A stretch of DNA of 64,000 bases from Lucinisca nassula (GCA_963580285.1 OY757017.1:20335395-20399394), one strand, 5' to 3'; counted from the first letter of the stretch, positions 10,303-21,990 are shown. The notes: a model not told the origin generated them from the letters alone. Made by a program: numbers and translations.

Positions 10303-10420
10303 CCCTGGCAAACAGTGCAGGCCCAGATCAGATGCCGCAGAACGCGTTCTGCGGCATCTGATCAGGGCCTAACGCGTTCTGCGGCATCTGATCAGGGCCT
10401 CCAATATTTGCTAAAAGTCC
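10303..10420. repeat. GATCAGA hairpin with partial duplication
   Basis: The arms GCAGGCCCAGATCAGATGCC and GGCATCTGATCAGGGCCT flank CGCAGAACGCGTTCTGCG. The right arm is then repeated once in tandem (ACGCGTTCTGCGGCATCTG). Related hairpins occur at 52250-52325 and 57145-57200. Confidence 0.65.
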
Positions 10421-10614
10421 AGCCATTTCCCAAATAAATTTTGCTGAAAACACAACAGGAATACCCTAAATTTTGAAATGAACTCCTGCTATATATAAAG
10501 AGGAAGATTCCATTTGGTACAAAAAAGGGTTAAGGTAGCAACTTGAAACTTTGAGTCTTTCCAGTATGACCTCTATTTCATGGTCCAATGATTTTGTACA
10601 TATCTTAGCTTAAT

Positions 10615-10914
10615 TATACCCCCACAAATGAAATTTGGGGGGGGGGGGGGGGGGGGTATATAGGAGTGAGCTTGTCGGTCGGTCTGTTGACTTGGTTTCC
10701 AGAGGATAACTCAAAAAGCGCTTCACCGATTTTTATAATTTTTGGTACACTGATGTAACATCATAAAATACAGGTCAAGGTCGATTTCCACTACAATTCG
10801 TCAATTTTCGACATAGTTATGGCCCCTTTCAAGTGAAAAAATTGCAAAATGCCGCTGTTGTACTATCAAGGCAGTTTTTGTGGGGGTATTCATCACCTTT
10901 AGTGATAGCTCTAG
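10615..10914 (+). mobile_element. Helentron-like element H2
   Basis: The 5' end is TTATACCCCCACAAAT followed by a long G run. The 3' end is GTGGGGGTATT, an ATCACCTTTAGTGAT hairpin, then AGCTCTAG and T. The ends pair with each other (ACCCCCAC / GTGGGGGT). No tandem array. Confidence 0.6.
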
Positions 10915-11078
10915 TTTACAAGGATGTGGTTTTGTATCAAACAGAACCTGACCTTTTTGTCACACCTGCTTTTAGCATTGCCTGAATAAGGAGTCCGGTT
11001 TCTGTCTGTTCATCAAGCTGTTGGCATTGGCATTACCCTAGCATTCACCCTCATGTTCAAGTCCATTTCTCAGGAACT

Positions 11079-11291
11079 TTAACCCTTATCTTGCTGAATA
11101 TTCATTTAAGCCACACGCATTTCTGTCTATCAACCAATCAAATTACTTGATGTAATTTATTGCTACAAATTCATAAACTGAATGCCAAACAGTGTAGATC
11201 CTGATCAGATGGCTTCTTCAGAAGCCATCTGATCTGGATCTACACTGTTTGCAAAAATAGGGCTTGTCGTCAACAGCAAGATAAGGGTTAA
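11079..11291. mobile_element. MITE family D, full copy
   Basis: TTAACCCTTATCTTGCTG and CAGCAAGATAAGGGTTAA are perfect 18-bp inverted ends. The central hairpin arms contain CAGTGTAGATCCTGATCAG on the left and GATCTGGATCTACACTG on the right. Confidence 0.85.
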
Positions 11292-11466
11292 GAGCTTCAT
11301 GAATGATACTTTGCACAAAATGCATCTAGGGATGTTAATTTAAATGCAAGGATCCATATTTGACCTTGACCTACATTTCATGGTTCACTGACTTGGTATA
11401 CTGTGCATGAACTCTAGCATTTTCCATAGTGATCAAGTCCATTTCTCAAAAGTACAAGTTTCATTA

Positions 11467-11650
11467 ATGATATAATGTTATTAATCAAGTAATTTCGTAT
11501 TGGTCCAGGTACAGGTCAGAGGTCTGCTGTATTGGCACGAGGCCAAAGGCCGAGGCCAATACAGCTGACCGAGGACCTGTAACTGGGCCAAAACGAAATT
11601 ACTTGATTAATGACAATTTTATTAATTGACGCAATTAAAAACATGATTTA
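11467..11650. mobile_element. Foldback element N
   Basis: TAATCAAGTAATTTCG and CGAAATTACTTGATTA form outer arms. The inner arms include ACAGGTC and TGTATTGGC..GCCAATACA around a GGCCAAAGGCC centre. A reverse-oriented relative lies at about 22255-22455. Confidence 0.65.
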
Positions 11651-11947
11651 TGATTTTTGAATATTGGTCGACCTTGTGTAATATAGGATAATCAATTAAT
11701 AATACTTGGTACAAACTCGACGCAATGTACATGGACTAGTTAGTGCCCTATAAGAGATGCTATCTGTCGGATAAAATGCTGTCATGGCTGTGCGAGGTAT
11801 AGTAGATAACCCTTATTCAACAAAACTGTATTATTTAACTTAAAAAAAAAGCAATGCTTGTGGCATTTGCTGCACATTCAACATAAGTTCATTTAATATA
11901 GAGGCTTTAAGGGGAATGGGAACACCTGGCAGATTTTTCTGCCATTT

Positions 11948-13409
11948 TTAGCTCGCCTGTATGAAGTACATGTCGCCTGTAAGAAGTACATGGAGAGCTA
12001 TTGTTGTCACCTCAGTTGGCGTGTGCATCTGCGTGTGCATTTGCGTTTGCATTCCCATCACACTGCATTAAAGTTTTTCAAATGCTTATATCTCAACAGT
12101 CACTCATCACAGAGCACTCATATTTGGAACTTTAGTACCTGGGAAGTTCATCTGATGTTCAAAGAGAACAGACCCCTGGGTTCATGCCCCTGGGTGGGGC
12201 TAGGGGTCAAAATCTAGAACACCTTTGTAATTCTGTGTTTAAGTTTTTGAAATGTTTATATCTCAACAGCCACTCATCACAAAGCATTCGTGTTTACAAC
12301 TTGGATACCTGGGAGTGTCTTCTGAGGTTCCAAGATAACACACCCCTGGGTTCATGCCTGGGAGTGGGGATGGGGTGGGGCTAGGGGTCAAAATCTAGGA
12401 CACCTTGGTAATTTGTTGTATACCTTTCCATTATGCTAACAAGTTATAGACACAATTGGTTATAAATCAGCCAATCAAGTGACATTGGTTCAAGTGTAAA
12501 GGGTGAAGGTCATGGTGACCTACATTTCACGGTCCAGTGATTTTGCCTTATATCTTGAAGACTATTTGTTGGAGAAATGTCATACCTGGGATATTAGTTC
12601 CATGTGACTCCATGATTGACCTCAAAACATATCTAGGTCACTGTGACCTATATTTCATGGTTCAGCGATTTTGCCTATTATCTCGAATACTATTTGATGG
12701 AGAAATGTTATACCTGGGTTATTAGTTCCATGTGACCCCATTATTGACCTCAAAATACATCTAGGTCAGTATGACCTATATTTCATGGTTCAGTGATTTT
12801 GCCTAATATCTTGAATACTATTTGATGGAGAAATGTCATACCTGGATTATTAGTTCCATGTGACCCGATAATTGACCGCAAAATATATCCAGGTCAGTGT
12901 GACCTATGTTTCATGGTTTGGTGATTTTGCCTATTATCTTGAATACTATTTGATGGAGAAATGTCATACCTGGATTATTTATTCCATGTGACCCCATGAT
13001 TGAGCTGGAATTATATCTAGGTCATTGTGACCTATATTTCATGGTTCAGTGATTTTGCCTATTATCTTGAATACTATTTGATGGAGAAATGTCTCACCTG
13101 GATTATTACAGTAAAACCTGCCTTAGTGGCCACCTGTATTAAGCAATCAACCTGTCTTGAGTAAGCAGGCATTCAGTTCCCCAAACAGGCAAATGTATTA
13201 AATTTAACCTGTATTAAGCAAACACCTGTCTTAAGCAAGCGCATTTTGGTTCTGAAATGTAATATCTGGAACATATGTTCCATGTGATCTGATTATTGAT
13301 CTCAAAATATATCTATGTGAGTGTGACCTATATTTCATGGTTCATAAATTTTACCTTATACCTTGAAGGCGTGAAACAGGCGAGCTATGCTGTCATGCCA
13401 CAGCTCTTG
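11948..13409 (+). mobile_element. Helentron-like element H3 with ~127-bp monomers
   Basis: The 5' end is TTAGCTCGCCTG. The 3' end is GGCGAGCTATGCTGTC, CATGCCACAG, CTCTTG, then TT of the host. About six tandem monomers of roughly 127 bp (landmarks TTCATGGTTCAGTGATTTTG and AATGTCATACCTGG) fill the second half. The outer GCTCGCC / GGCGAGC motifs pair. Confidence 0.8.
13109..13255. mobile_element. pogo-like fragment inside H3
   Basis: It begins CAGTAAAACCTGCCTTAG after TTA and contains repeated CTGTATTAAGCAA / CCTGTCTTAAGCAAG motifs. It interrupts the regular monomer array. The right end is not a clear inverted copy of the left. Confidence 0.5.
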
Positions 13410-13611
13410 TTCAAAAGGAGACAACTTTCAGATTTCCTGCTCACTTTTCTATAAGCCCTGCCCCACTGAAAAAAATGGTGTACTCCTCAGGAGCAATTGT
13501 TTCCTTTAAGAGTTGACCCTTATTGACTTGGGAGACAAAAACACTTTTGCAGAGGTTCACCTTAATAAATGCAACATTAGACTGTTTCAACCACAGTGTG
13601 TATCCTACCTT

Positions 13612-13800
13612 TACCTTTGGAAACAGTGTAGATCCAGATCAAATAGCCTCTGATGAAGCCACCTGATCAGGATCTGCACTGTTCATGCAGTTTGTCAATT
13701 GAACAAGTACATTGAATGAAGTTATTTGATTGGTGGATAGTTTGAAAATGAATGTGGCTAAATTAATTCATTCAGCAGGACAAGCAGCAAGTTATGCCTT
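13612..13800. mobile_element. MITE family D, reverse orientation, diverged
   Basis: GAAACAGTGTAGATCCAGAT, a degraded hairpin, GATTGGTGGATAG and TTCATTCAGCAGGACAAG follow the family order reversed. The outer TTAA boxes are lost. Confidence 0.55.
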
Positions 13801-14935
13801 GATATAATAATCTTTACCAGGCTCTGGGCTAATTCAGTAGATAACAAATGGAGATGTCAAATTAGGCCAGTCAAAATAGCATTGAACCTCAAACAAATTC
13901 CTTCAGAAGGGTTTTCACTATTTTCAGAATCAGTGAGGTGTCCTGACTTACAGGAAAAAAATCCCCAAAAATATTCCCTGGCGAAATTGATTTTTTGGGG
14001 GAATATGTTCGAAATTTAAATAAAAATCGCCAAAAACAGGAATTGAATTATAAAAATTTCATTAAATTATATCAAATTTATTTAAATAGCCAAAAATAAG
14101 CTAACTGTTGTCAAGTAGCGATAAAAGAAGTTTTAGCTTGATATGTAAACAGAAAGCTGTCTTTTTTAGGGTAAAAACTTGGAAATATTGACAAAAAATG
14201 CAGAAAATGGGAATAAATTTTTAAAAAGTTACTGGTGTGGATTCTTGAAAACGTTTTGGTGTAAAAAGTTATATATGTGTATAAGTTAACTACAGGAAAA
14301 AACAAAATTTTTTATATGTTTAAAAAGTTCCATTTTTCGGGGTATGAAAATGCACATGTTTACATAAAAACACCCAAAATCTAGTATTTTCCGGTCAAGT
14401 AGAAATTACATTATAAAAATAAATTGTATGATGTCGAACTAATTTATATAGCCAGATGTACACTGACTATATCAAGTAGTTCTCAAAAATCCTTCAGCTT
14501 CGTGCCTGCACAGCAATTTGACTTTTTAAAGGCAAAAAATGTAAAATTTTGATAAAAAACATGGAAAATAGGAACATATTTTTTTTTTGAAATTTTTTGG
14601 ATGTAAATAGTAAGATATCAGATATCAGTTAACTACAAGAATAAAATAAATTTTTAGATATTTGAAAAGTCAATTTTCAGGGTAGGAAAATACACATTTT
14701 TACACAAAACCAGTAACACTATACTACTTAATATAGGGCTCTAACAATATACAAAATAGTACAGTCTTGTGCACTATAACTTGTCTTTCACCGATCATTA
14801 TGTGTCCTGCAGGAAGGCATTCATATATACAAATGTCAAAAATATAATTAAACGAACTGTCAGATTATGAACCAGCTTATATTGTGCACAAATGTTGTTT
14901 GTATCCAACAAAATACCGTTTTAAACCCAGATACC

Positions 14936-15236
14936 GCTGCCCCCGCCTATTGGGGCTTGAACAAATAGATGGGCTGCATGATGCTTCCACGCAGAGCTGA
15001 AACCCACTGCACACGATTACTGGTAAACCGCCTAGAGGATCTAAGCCTGCCCAGGCTAAGCGGTGCGAGTCGGACCGTCCATGCTTATAAACCCTATTGG
15101 TTTCATTGGGCGCCAGGGAATGAGATGTCATTTCATCTCAATGTCGGGTAAAAGTCCCACAAAATTGGAAGCAAAGTCTCCAAAATGACCTATACCGTGT
15201 TGACGGGGGCGTTAAGCCTCAAATCAAACAAACAAA
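14936..15236 (+). mobile_element. SINE-1 copy with target duplication
   Basis: Full-length copy. ACCCAGATAC lies before the head and again after the CAAACAAAG tail. Confidence 0.85.
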
Positions 15237-15239
15237 GAC

Positions 15240-16245
15240 CCAGATACATTATTTGTTGGGAAGATTTATTTGACAGATTCACTCTTGTCTAGTATGTGTA
15301 CTATCTTAGCTATATAGCAGTTATGCTTCAAGCCAACATCCCCATTTGGTGACAAAGAAGAAATGCACAAAACTATGCACCAAGAATCAGAAAAATATGT
15401 TCACTTTTCCATGACAGAAGCCATCAATTTTTGACAATCACAAAGACGAATAAGAGAAAAGAACAGGAATTATAGAAGAACATGCAAAATGTTAATAGAT
15501 CAGAAGCAAATGTTAACTAAATCCATTTACAAATTATAGCAGACCTGTTTTTCACCCTGGATTAATTGTTATTGTAGTGTGAATTCTGGACAAAACAATA
15601 AGGAAATTAAAAAAAAAAATAGAACGTGGGACTTGGCAACCATCCAGCAACTGGAAATATGTTTCCTTTCCTCCTTATCCAGTAACATTTTATTAATTAT
15701 GTTTTTAGATATATTTTTTGCATTCAAAATCAAACTGCAAACTCTGCAAACTAAAAGCTTGATTTAACTATATCACTGTGTATCTCGCCATAATCTAACA
15801 TGAATAAGGACAACGGCAGCAAGAGAACCATGATGGTCCTGCATGTATATCCCTTATCAAAGCTAACATATTTGCATACTGAATATTGAAATTTCACATG
15901 AAACTTTTACAGTTTATGTTTAAATTTCATCTCCAAGAGTGCCAATGTGTCCTGTATTAAGTACCAATACCGTATTTGACAAGCAGTCCTTAAATTTAGA
16001 CCATTAAAGGACAACAAGGCACACCAATTATTCTCTACACCACTGATTAATTTTAACAATGTTGGTGGAGGGCCACCCAAGGAACATTTGTGTAATCAGC
16101 CCATTACTCTTCTCCTGGTAATACAATTCCATGAATACTTTTAAAGATCGCCCAAGGATTATTCCTGCAGTTTAGTTGAAACCCTTGCAGTAAAGAAATT
16201 GTGAATGGACGGATGATGGAAATGGTCCCAATTACATGGCATGAG
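15240..16245. other. Core of the long-armed element, unassigned
   Basis: AT-rich and without recognised repeats. The open frame at 15579-15767 is short, low in complexity and has no recognisable product. Confidence 0.4.
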
Positions 16246-16249
16246 CACA

Positions 16250-17440
16250 CTGTATTCATGTGAGTTCACAAATTACCCCAATGGTGGGGCCATATCTGAC
16301 CCTAGAGCTGTAATTTGAACACCTTGATAAAGGTTTACTTGATGTATATAAATCTTACCAAATATCAAAGGTCCTGGGCCTTCTAGTTTCAACGTCGTTT
16401 TTAAAGCTTTTCCCTATATGAGTCTATGCAAAATAAGCGACCTCCTGGAGTTGGGCCATTTTTATTCCTGGGCTATAATATAAACAATGTTGGTTGAACA
16501 ATACTATATAAAGGTATACCAAATATCAAAGGCCTTGGCCCTCTGTTTCATCTGGGCCTTCCAGTTTCACAAGAAGATTTAGAATGTCTGTGTAAAACAA
16601 GTGATTCTAAAGGCGGGGCCCTTGTTGATAACAGTGCTATGATTTTAACAATCTTGGTAAAAGTCAGCTAGACGAATATACATACAAATATCAAGGACAT
16701 AGATTTTTTTTATAGTTTACCCTATATGAATCAAATTTTGAACAATCTTGACAAAAATCACTGTCTGAAGCTATATTTACCAACCATCAAAGGCCCGACC
16801 CTTTCCATTTTCAGGCAAGAAGATTTTTAAAGTTTTCCAATATGGGTCAATGTAAAACAAGTGACCATCAGAGGGTCCATTTTTGACCCCAGGGCTATAA
16901 TTTCAAAAGCTACATACAAAAATCTTTAAAACCTTACAGCTTTATACAAGATGATTTTAAAGATTTTACTTATTCTCCTTTTTTCTGCCATGGCAACAAA
17001 AGCTGCATGGGATGGAATTCTTCGAACAGTAGACCCGAGTGTGGGCCAATTGGTACCCCAGGGCTATATTCTGGGCAATCTTAATTGGCAGAGCTCCACT
17101 AGATGAGGATACCTATTAAATATCAAAAGCCAAGATCGTCTAGTTTCAGGATGTGAGTTTATGTAAAACATTTGTAACACCAGGGATGGGTACACTTTTG
17201 ACCCCAAGTCTATGATTTAAACAATGTTGATAAAAGCTGCTTGCCAAACCTAATAAAAGACCTTCTTGTTCTGGTTTCGGATAAGTAATCTTACTAATTC
17301 CCCCGTTTTTGTTGCCATGACAATCAGAGTTGCTTGGAATGGATTTTTGAATAAATATGAACAAGATTAAGTGACTTAAGAAATGTCATTTACGAAAATT
17401 GAGAAAAGAAGGGCAGACGGATGACAGTGACGACCATGGA
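16250..17440 (-). mobile_element. Old family A satellite array, reverse orientation
   Basis: Read on the minus strand, several diverged monomers repeat the family A phrases (the equivalents of TTTGATATTTGGTATG, CAAGATTGTTCAAATTATAG and GGGGCCAAAAATGG). Spacing is close to the ~166 bp of the younger copies. Neither terminus is preserved. Confidence 0.6.
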
Positions 17441-18901
17441 CAGTGACCAGTTACAATAGATTCCCAGAAGCCTTAAGCTTATGAAAGCTGAAATACATAA
17501 TACATGTTCATTTTTCATGTTTTCTTTTCTGCAAAAGTATTATCTTTTTACCCTGAAATAAGGATTTGTTTTTCAAAAGCTAAAAATGTCTCTTCGTGCA
17601 GTAATCGGATGTAACGCAACACCAAAGTGTTTTCAAAAGCCTTTACCAGATACATGCATTAAAAATGTTCGTTTTCCATGTTGTTTTTTTTTTTTTTTTG
17701 TTTTGTTTTTTTTTTTGTTTTTGGCAAAATGTCCAACAACCTTAGAAAGGAACATTTCTGTGAAGGTATGAAGTTGAAGCATTTAATAGCTGCTTCAAAG
17801 TAGTTTGTGCATATCTGGTAATACAAACCAGCTCCACGTCAGACATATATGTACTATGAAATTTTGTTAAGTACTTCCTACATGTGAAAAAATATGGTGT
17901 TTTTAGGTAAATTTCAACATTTTCAATGCCTGAAAAATGAAACTTTATAAACATTTCAATATCTTTCTTTGTTTCTGTAGTTAACGGTTATCCACATGTA
18001 ACTTTTTGCATCAAAACATTTTCAAGAATCCTCACCACTAACTTTTAACAAAAAAATTCCCGTTTCCCTCGCTTTTTTGTCAAAATTTTGAATTTCTCCC
18101 TTAAAAGACAAACTTCCGAGCAGGCACAAAACTGAATGTTTTTTTATAGCTACTTGTGAGTAGTTAGTGCATATCTGGCTATATAAATTGGTTCGACATC
18201 ATACAATACATTTTTATACTGTGGTTGCTACTTGCCCAAAAACTAATGGATTCTGAGTGTTTTATATAAAAATGTGCATTTTCCTACCCCGCAAAAATGA
18301 TTTTTTTTTTACACATAAAATTTTTATTTTTTCCTGTAGTTAACTTATACACATATATAACTTTTTACACAAAAACATTTCCAAGAATCCAAACCAGTCA
18401 CTTTTTAAAAATTTATTCCCATTTTCTGCGTTTTTGTCAATATTTTCAAGTTTTTACCCCCAAAAAGACAGCTTTCTGTTCTGATACCAAGCTGAAACTT
18501 CTTTTATCACCACTTGGCAACAGTGAGCTTATTTTTGGCTTTTTAAATAAATTTGACATAATTTAATGAAATTTTTATAATATAATTCCTGTTTTTGGCG
18601 ATTTTTATTTAAATTTCGAACATTTTCCCCAAAAAAATCAATTTCGCCAGGGAATATTTTTGGGGATTTTTTTTCCTGTAAGTCAGGACACCTCACTGAT
18701 TTGGAAAATAGTAAAAACCCTTCTGAAGGAATTTGTTTGAGGTTGTGTGTCATTTTGGGCTAAAATGACTGGCCTAAATCCTGTTTTCTGGGAAAAAGAA
18801 AATATCTAAAAATGTTGCCTGCTGAAACAAATACCCAGCATGCAGAGATAAAAGATACTTGATCTAAAGTTCCAGGAGACACAACACTATGCATAGCATC
18901 A

Positions 18902-19033
18902 TTAGGGCCCTGCACTGAAAGTGTGGGTGCCCTATAGTAATCACTCTGTCCGTCCATCTGTCTGTCCGTCTGTCCGTCCACAAATTTCTGATAGCGCTGC
19001 CGGGGCCCTAGTCAGTTTCACTGACAGCTCTAG
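18902..19033 (+). mobile_element. Miniature Helentron-like element H4 (~132 bp)
   Basis: It starts TTAGGGCCCTGCACTG, has a GTCCGTCCATCTGTCTGTCC tract, and ends GGGGCCCTAGTCAGTTTCAC, TGACAGCTCTAG, then TT. Subterminal GGGCCC pairs across the element, and the 3' hairpin is GTCAGTTTCACTGAC. Confidence 0.65.
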
Positions 19034-19042
19034 TTTGTTTTA

Positions 19043-19321
19043 GCGCCCCTGCCCATCGGGGCTTGAAGAAATAGATGGGCTGCATGATGCTTCCTTGCAG
19101 AGCTGAAACCGACCGCACACGAGTACTGGTAAACCAGGCAAAGCAGTGCGAGTCGGACCGTCCATGCTTATAAACCCTATTGGTTTCATTGGGCGACAGG
19201 GTTTGAGATGTCATTTCATCTCAAGGTCAGGTAAAAGTCCCACAAAATTGGAAGCAACGTCTCCAGAATGACCTATACAGTGTTGACAGGGACATTAAAC
19301 CTCAAATCAAATAAACAAACA
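19043..19321 (+). mobile_element. SINE-1 copy with internal deletion
   Basis: The standard landmarks are present, but about 20 bp is missing after TACTGGTAAACC. Confidence 0.8.
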
Positions 19322-19377
19322 AAGTATCATTTATTTACTTTGGACACATTGCTAGATCAGAAACTGCTTAAGATGCC

Positions 19378-19905
19378 ATGAAAAACTGCATCTGAAGATG
19401 TTTATGTCGAAAAACTGCATCTAAAATGGTGCCTGTTTATGTTGTCTGCTGCTTTTGTTTTGTTTGTTTGATTTGAGGTTTAACGTCCCCGCCAACACTG
19501 TAAAGGTCATTTTGGAGACGTTGCTTCCAATTTTGTGGGACTTTTACCCGACACTGACATGAAATGACATCTCAAGCCCTGTCGCCCAATGAAACCAATA
19601 GGGTTTATTAGCATGGACGGTCAGTCTCGCACCGCGGATCCTGGACAGGCTTAGATCCTCTAAGCGGTTTACCAGTACTAGTGAGCAGGCCGGATTCAGC
19701 TCTGCGTGGAAGCATCATGCAGCCCATATATTTCTTCAAGCCCCTATGGGCGGGGGCCGATGTTGTCTGCTGCATCTTCTTGCAAACTGTTAAAACATTT
19801 TTGCATAAAGCAAACAGTGTGGACCCTGATCAGACTGCTCCCAAGCAGTCTGATCTGGGTCCACACTGTCTGAAACAATGACTTAAAAAGTAAGCGGCAG
19901 GTGAC
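19378..19905. mobile_element. MITE family G, reverse, split by SINE-1
   Basis: The left part has AAAACTGCATCT and TTGTCTGCTGC. The right part has the CAAACAGTGTGGACC hairpin and CAAAGCAGAC. The two halves are separated by the minus-strand SINE-1 at 19457-19757. Confidence 0.65.
19457..19757 (-). mobile_element. SINE-1, minus strand, with target duplication
   Basis: A reverse-complement full copy: TTTGATTTGAGGTTTAACG opens it and GGGCGGGGGCC closes it. TGTTGTCTGCTGC flanks both sides (13-bp duplication). Confidence 0.85.
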
Positions 19906-19925
19906 AAAGCAGACCAGAATTGTTT

Positions 19926-20474
19926 GTTCTTTGAGTTTAATGACCCAGTCAACACCATTTAGATCATATCAAGCGGGTCAGTTTACCTCTCCACACTTTT
20001 CCTGGGCAGGCTTATATGCAAGCGATTAACCAGTACAGTGCATATTCTTTTGCCACAAACATACAACTGTCCTTCTTGAATCAGTGGAAGGGAGAGAATG
20101 ATCGTAGAAAAGATATCATGATCACTGTCCACGAAAGAATGTTACAGACTCCAGCAGGATTCAAATGTGTGACCGCCTGGGGCCAGTTGTTCAAAGCATC
20201 GTTAGCTTAACGAGCTCGTTAGTGGTCATATTGTTAACTCTTCTAGCAAGTACAATATTGAAAATTTTGGTATTTTTGCTGAAAAAATGTGAGCAGCTTT
20301 TGCATCCGCAAAAGCTGCTCACATTTTTTCAGCAAAAATTTCAGCATATTTGCCATATTTAATGATCAAAGTTTTAACGATACGTTAACTAACGACGTCG
20401 TTAGTTTTGAACAACTGGCCCCTGATCATCAGTCAGATGCGCATGAGACTAAGCTACCGAGGTTGGCTCAGATT
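19926..20474 (-). mobile_element. SINE-2, minus strand, split by MITE E
   Basis: The two halves are 19926-20179 (tail and body) and 20422-20474 (tRNA-like head, TAGCTTAGTC-type A box on the minus strand). Removing the MITE and one CTG rejoins the head to the body as in intact copies. Confidence 0.8.
20180..20421. mobile_element. MITE family E, full copy, CTG duplication
   Basis: The inverted ends are GGGCCAGTTGTTC / GAACAACTGGCCC. The centre is a hairpin with GAGCAGCTTTTGC / GCAAAAGCTGCTC. CTG flanks both sides (20177-20179, 20422-20424) and occurs once in an uninterrupted SINE-2. GTTAGCTTAACGAGCTC lies subterminally. Confidence 0.8.
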
Positions 20475-20496
20475 GTTGTGGTTGGCATCTTGTGGA

Positions 20497-20711
20497 TTAA
20501 CCCATAAAATGCCAATGACGACTGTTGCATCTGCTTTGCCCTCTGCCAGTTACCTTAAAAGTAATTTTTTGCAAACATTGTGGACCCAGATCTGGGCCCA
20601 CTCTGCTTGCCTGTATGCCAAAATAGTTTTAAAAAGTTTGAAAAAAAAAAAAAAAAAAATCAGCAGACGACATTAGCAGACAACCTTTTCATATGTAGTT
20701 TTATGGGTTAA
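20497..20711. mobile_element. MITE family G copy
   Basis: TTAACCCATAAAATGCC to TTATGGGTTAA. The hairpin is partly deleted and an A run is present. It ends about 40 bp before exon b, so the exon's upstream intron flank is partly transposon-derived. Confidence 0.7.
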
Positions 20712-20750
20712 ATCTATCATGATGAGTAAACTGTTGTGCTTCTTTTTCAG

Positions 20751-20843
20751 GAAGAGCCCGATGAGCTGGAGTGCCTTATAGAACACAAAAACCATCGAGA
20801 TATGGATGAAAGATGTGCTGCTGCAGTGGAACATCACCAACTG
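20751..20843 (+). CDS. GLG1: GLG1 exon b (31 codons)
   Basis: The acceptor is TTTTTCAG and the donor GTATGT; both borders are phase 0. The peptide begins EEPDELECLIEHKNHRDMDE and ends AAAVEHHQL, with cysteines at residues 8 and 22. It matches the vertebrate stretch LMECLIQNKHQKDMNEKC, although the linker before it is shorter here. It forms the second half of the repeat opened in exon a. No stop or frameshift. Confidence 0.9.
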
Positions 20844-21241
20844 GTATGTAACCTAGGGCAGAAATTTTGTGAGATCGATCATTAGATTGTGCATCCGAAC
20901 AGTGATCAATTAAGCAATGATCAGTAAAAGTACGCATGCTGTCTTTGGATCCCAACTACCGTATTGTAAAAAAAAAAGAAAATTATTTCTATTGCAAAAC
21001 AAACAAAAAAAAGGGATTATTAAAAAAAACATAATAAATATGTACTCATTTGCCTTGAATAAGTGATCATCTAGTAAAACAGCTAACCCTAATAGCACTG
21101 CAGAAAAGTCTGGAGCACTCGACAATCAGAATTTTTTGCATTATTTTTCAATGAAAATAAGGCTTGACATTTCATGTGAATTGTCTGAAAGTTGGACACG
21201 TTTTGGTAGCTTTGTAGGATACACATCCAGTTGGCAATCTG

Positions 21242-21480
21242 GGGCCAGTTGTTCAAAGCATTGTTAGCTTAATGAGCTCGTTAGTGGTCAAATTGTTAAC
21301 GGTTCTAGCAAGAAAAATATCGAAATTTTGGTATTTTTGCTGAAAAAATGTGAGCAGCTTTTGTGGACTGCAAAAGCTGCTCACTTTTTTTCTGCAAAAT
21401 ATTTAGCATATTTGCCATTTTTAATGATCAAAGTTTTAAAGATACGTTAACTAACGACATCGTTAGTTTTGAATAGCTGG
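21242..21480. mobile_element. MITE family E copy, CTG flanks
   Basis: It has GGGCCAGTTGTTCAAAGC at the left and GAATAGCTGG at the right, with the GAGCAGCTTTTG / CAAAAGCTGCTC hairpin. CTG is present on both sides, as in the copy at 20180. Confidence 0.75.
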
Positions 21481-21500
21481 CTGCAGGAATGCCCAGCTTA

Positions 21501-21803
21501 AGCCTCGCCCATCTGGGCTTGAAGAAATATATGGGCTGCATGATGCTTCCACGCAGAGCTGAATCTGACGCACAGACTAGTACTGGTTAATCACTAAGAG
21601 GATCTAAGCCTGCCCAGGCAAAGCGGTGCTAGTATCGGACCGTCCATGCTTATAAACCCTATTGGTTTCATTGGGCGACAGGGCTTGTGATGTCATTTCA
21701 TCTCAATGTCAGGTAAAAGTCCCACAAAATTGGAAGCAACATCTCCAAAATGACCTTTTCAGTGTTGATGGGGATGTTAAACCTCAAATCAAACAAACAA
21801 ACA
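21501..21803 (+). mobile_element. SINE-1 copy
   Basis: Full-length family member ending CAAATCAAACAAACAAACAG. CAGCTTAAGCCTC lies before the head and again after the tail (13-bp duplication). Confidence 0.85.
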
Positions 21804-21835
21804 GCTTAAGCCTCTGAATGCGGTAACACTCATTC

Positions 21836-21990
21836 TTGGAGATTGATCATTAAGAGCAGTTGTAGTTTGTATACTACTAGATGACAACTTAGTAGGCTGA
21901 GGCCTGCCTAGGAAAAGTGTAGTTAGGTTTACAGACTGGTTGGATATGACCTAAAACATCTTGACTTTGCTGTTAACCTCCGAAACAAGT
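21836..21990 (+). mobile_element. Diverged SINE-2 fragment
   Basis: GGAGATTGATCATTAAG, GAGGCCTGCCTAGGAAAAG and a TTAACCTCCGAAACAA end follow the SINE-2 order with deletions. Confidence 0.5.

Larger units (their letters stand above)
11911..13561. mobile_element. MITE family J copy, interrupted by H3
   Basis: TTAA precedes GGGGAATGGGAACACC on the left and follows the right end (13562-13565). After subtracting the H3 insertion about 190 bp remain, which align end to end with the uninterrupted reverse-oriented copy at 43683-43900. This gives an empty-site comparison for H3. Confidence 0.75.
13863..18776. mobile_element. 4.9-kb element with ~0.9-kb inverted arms
   Basis: The left end TAGGCCAGTCA (13863) is matched by TGACTGGCCTA (to 18776). 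From there inwards the two arms are near-identical inverted copies for hundreds of bases; landmarks are GTGAGGTGTCCTGACTTAC, CCCTGGCGAAATTGATTTT and GAATAAATTTTTAAAAAGT. Further in, both arms hold diverged repeats of a block with AGTTAACTACA and a TTGTATGATGTCGAAC motif. AAT flanks both ends, a possible 3-bp target duplication. The core holds a SINE-1 (14936-15236) and an old satellite-bearing element (16250-17440). No transposase was recognised, so the superfamily is unknown. Confidence 0.7.

Noticed and set aside
17586..17771. Short frame starting MSLRAVIGCN that looks faintly like a THAP zinc finger
   Set aside because: The first cysteine pair is incomplete, no C-terminal C-x-x-H is present, and the frame runs through a T-rich tract into a phenylalanine run. 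Too weak to call a transposase exon.
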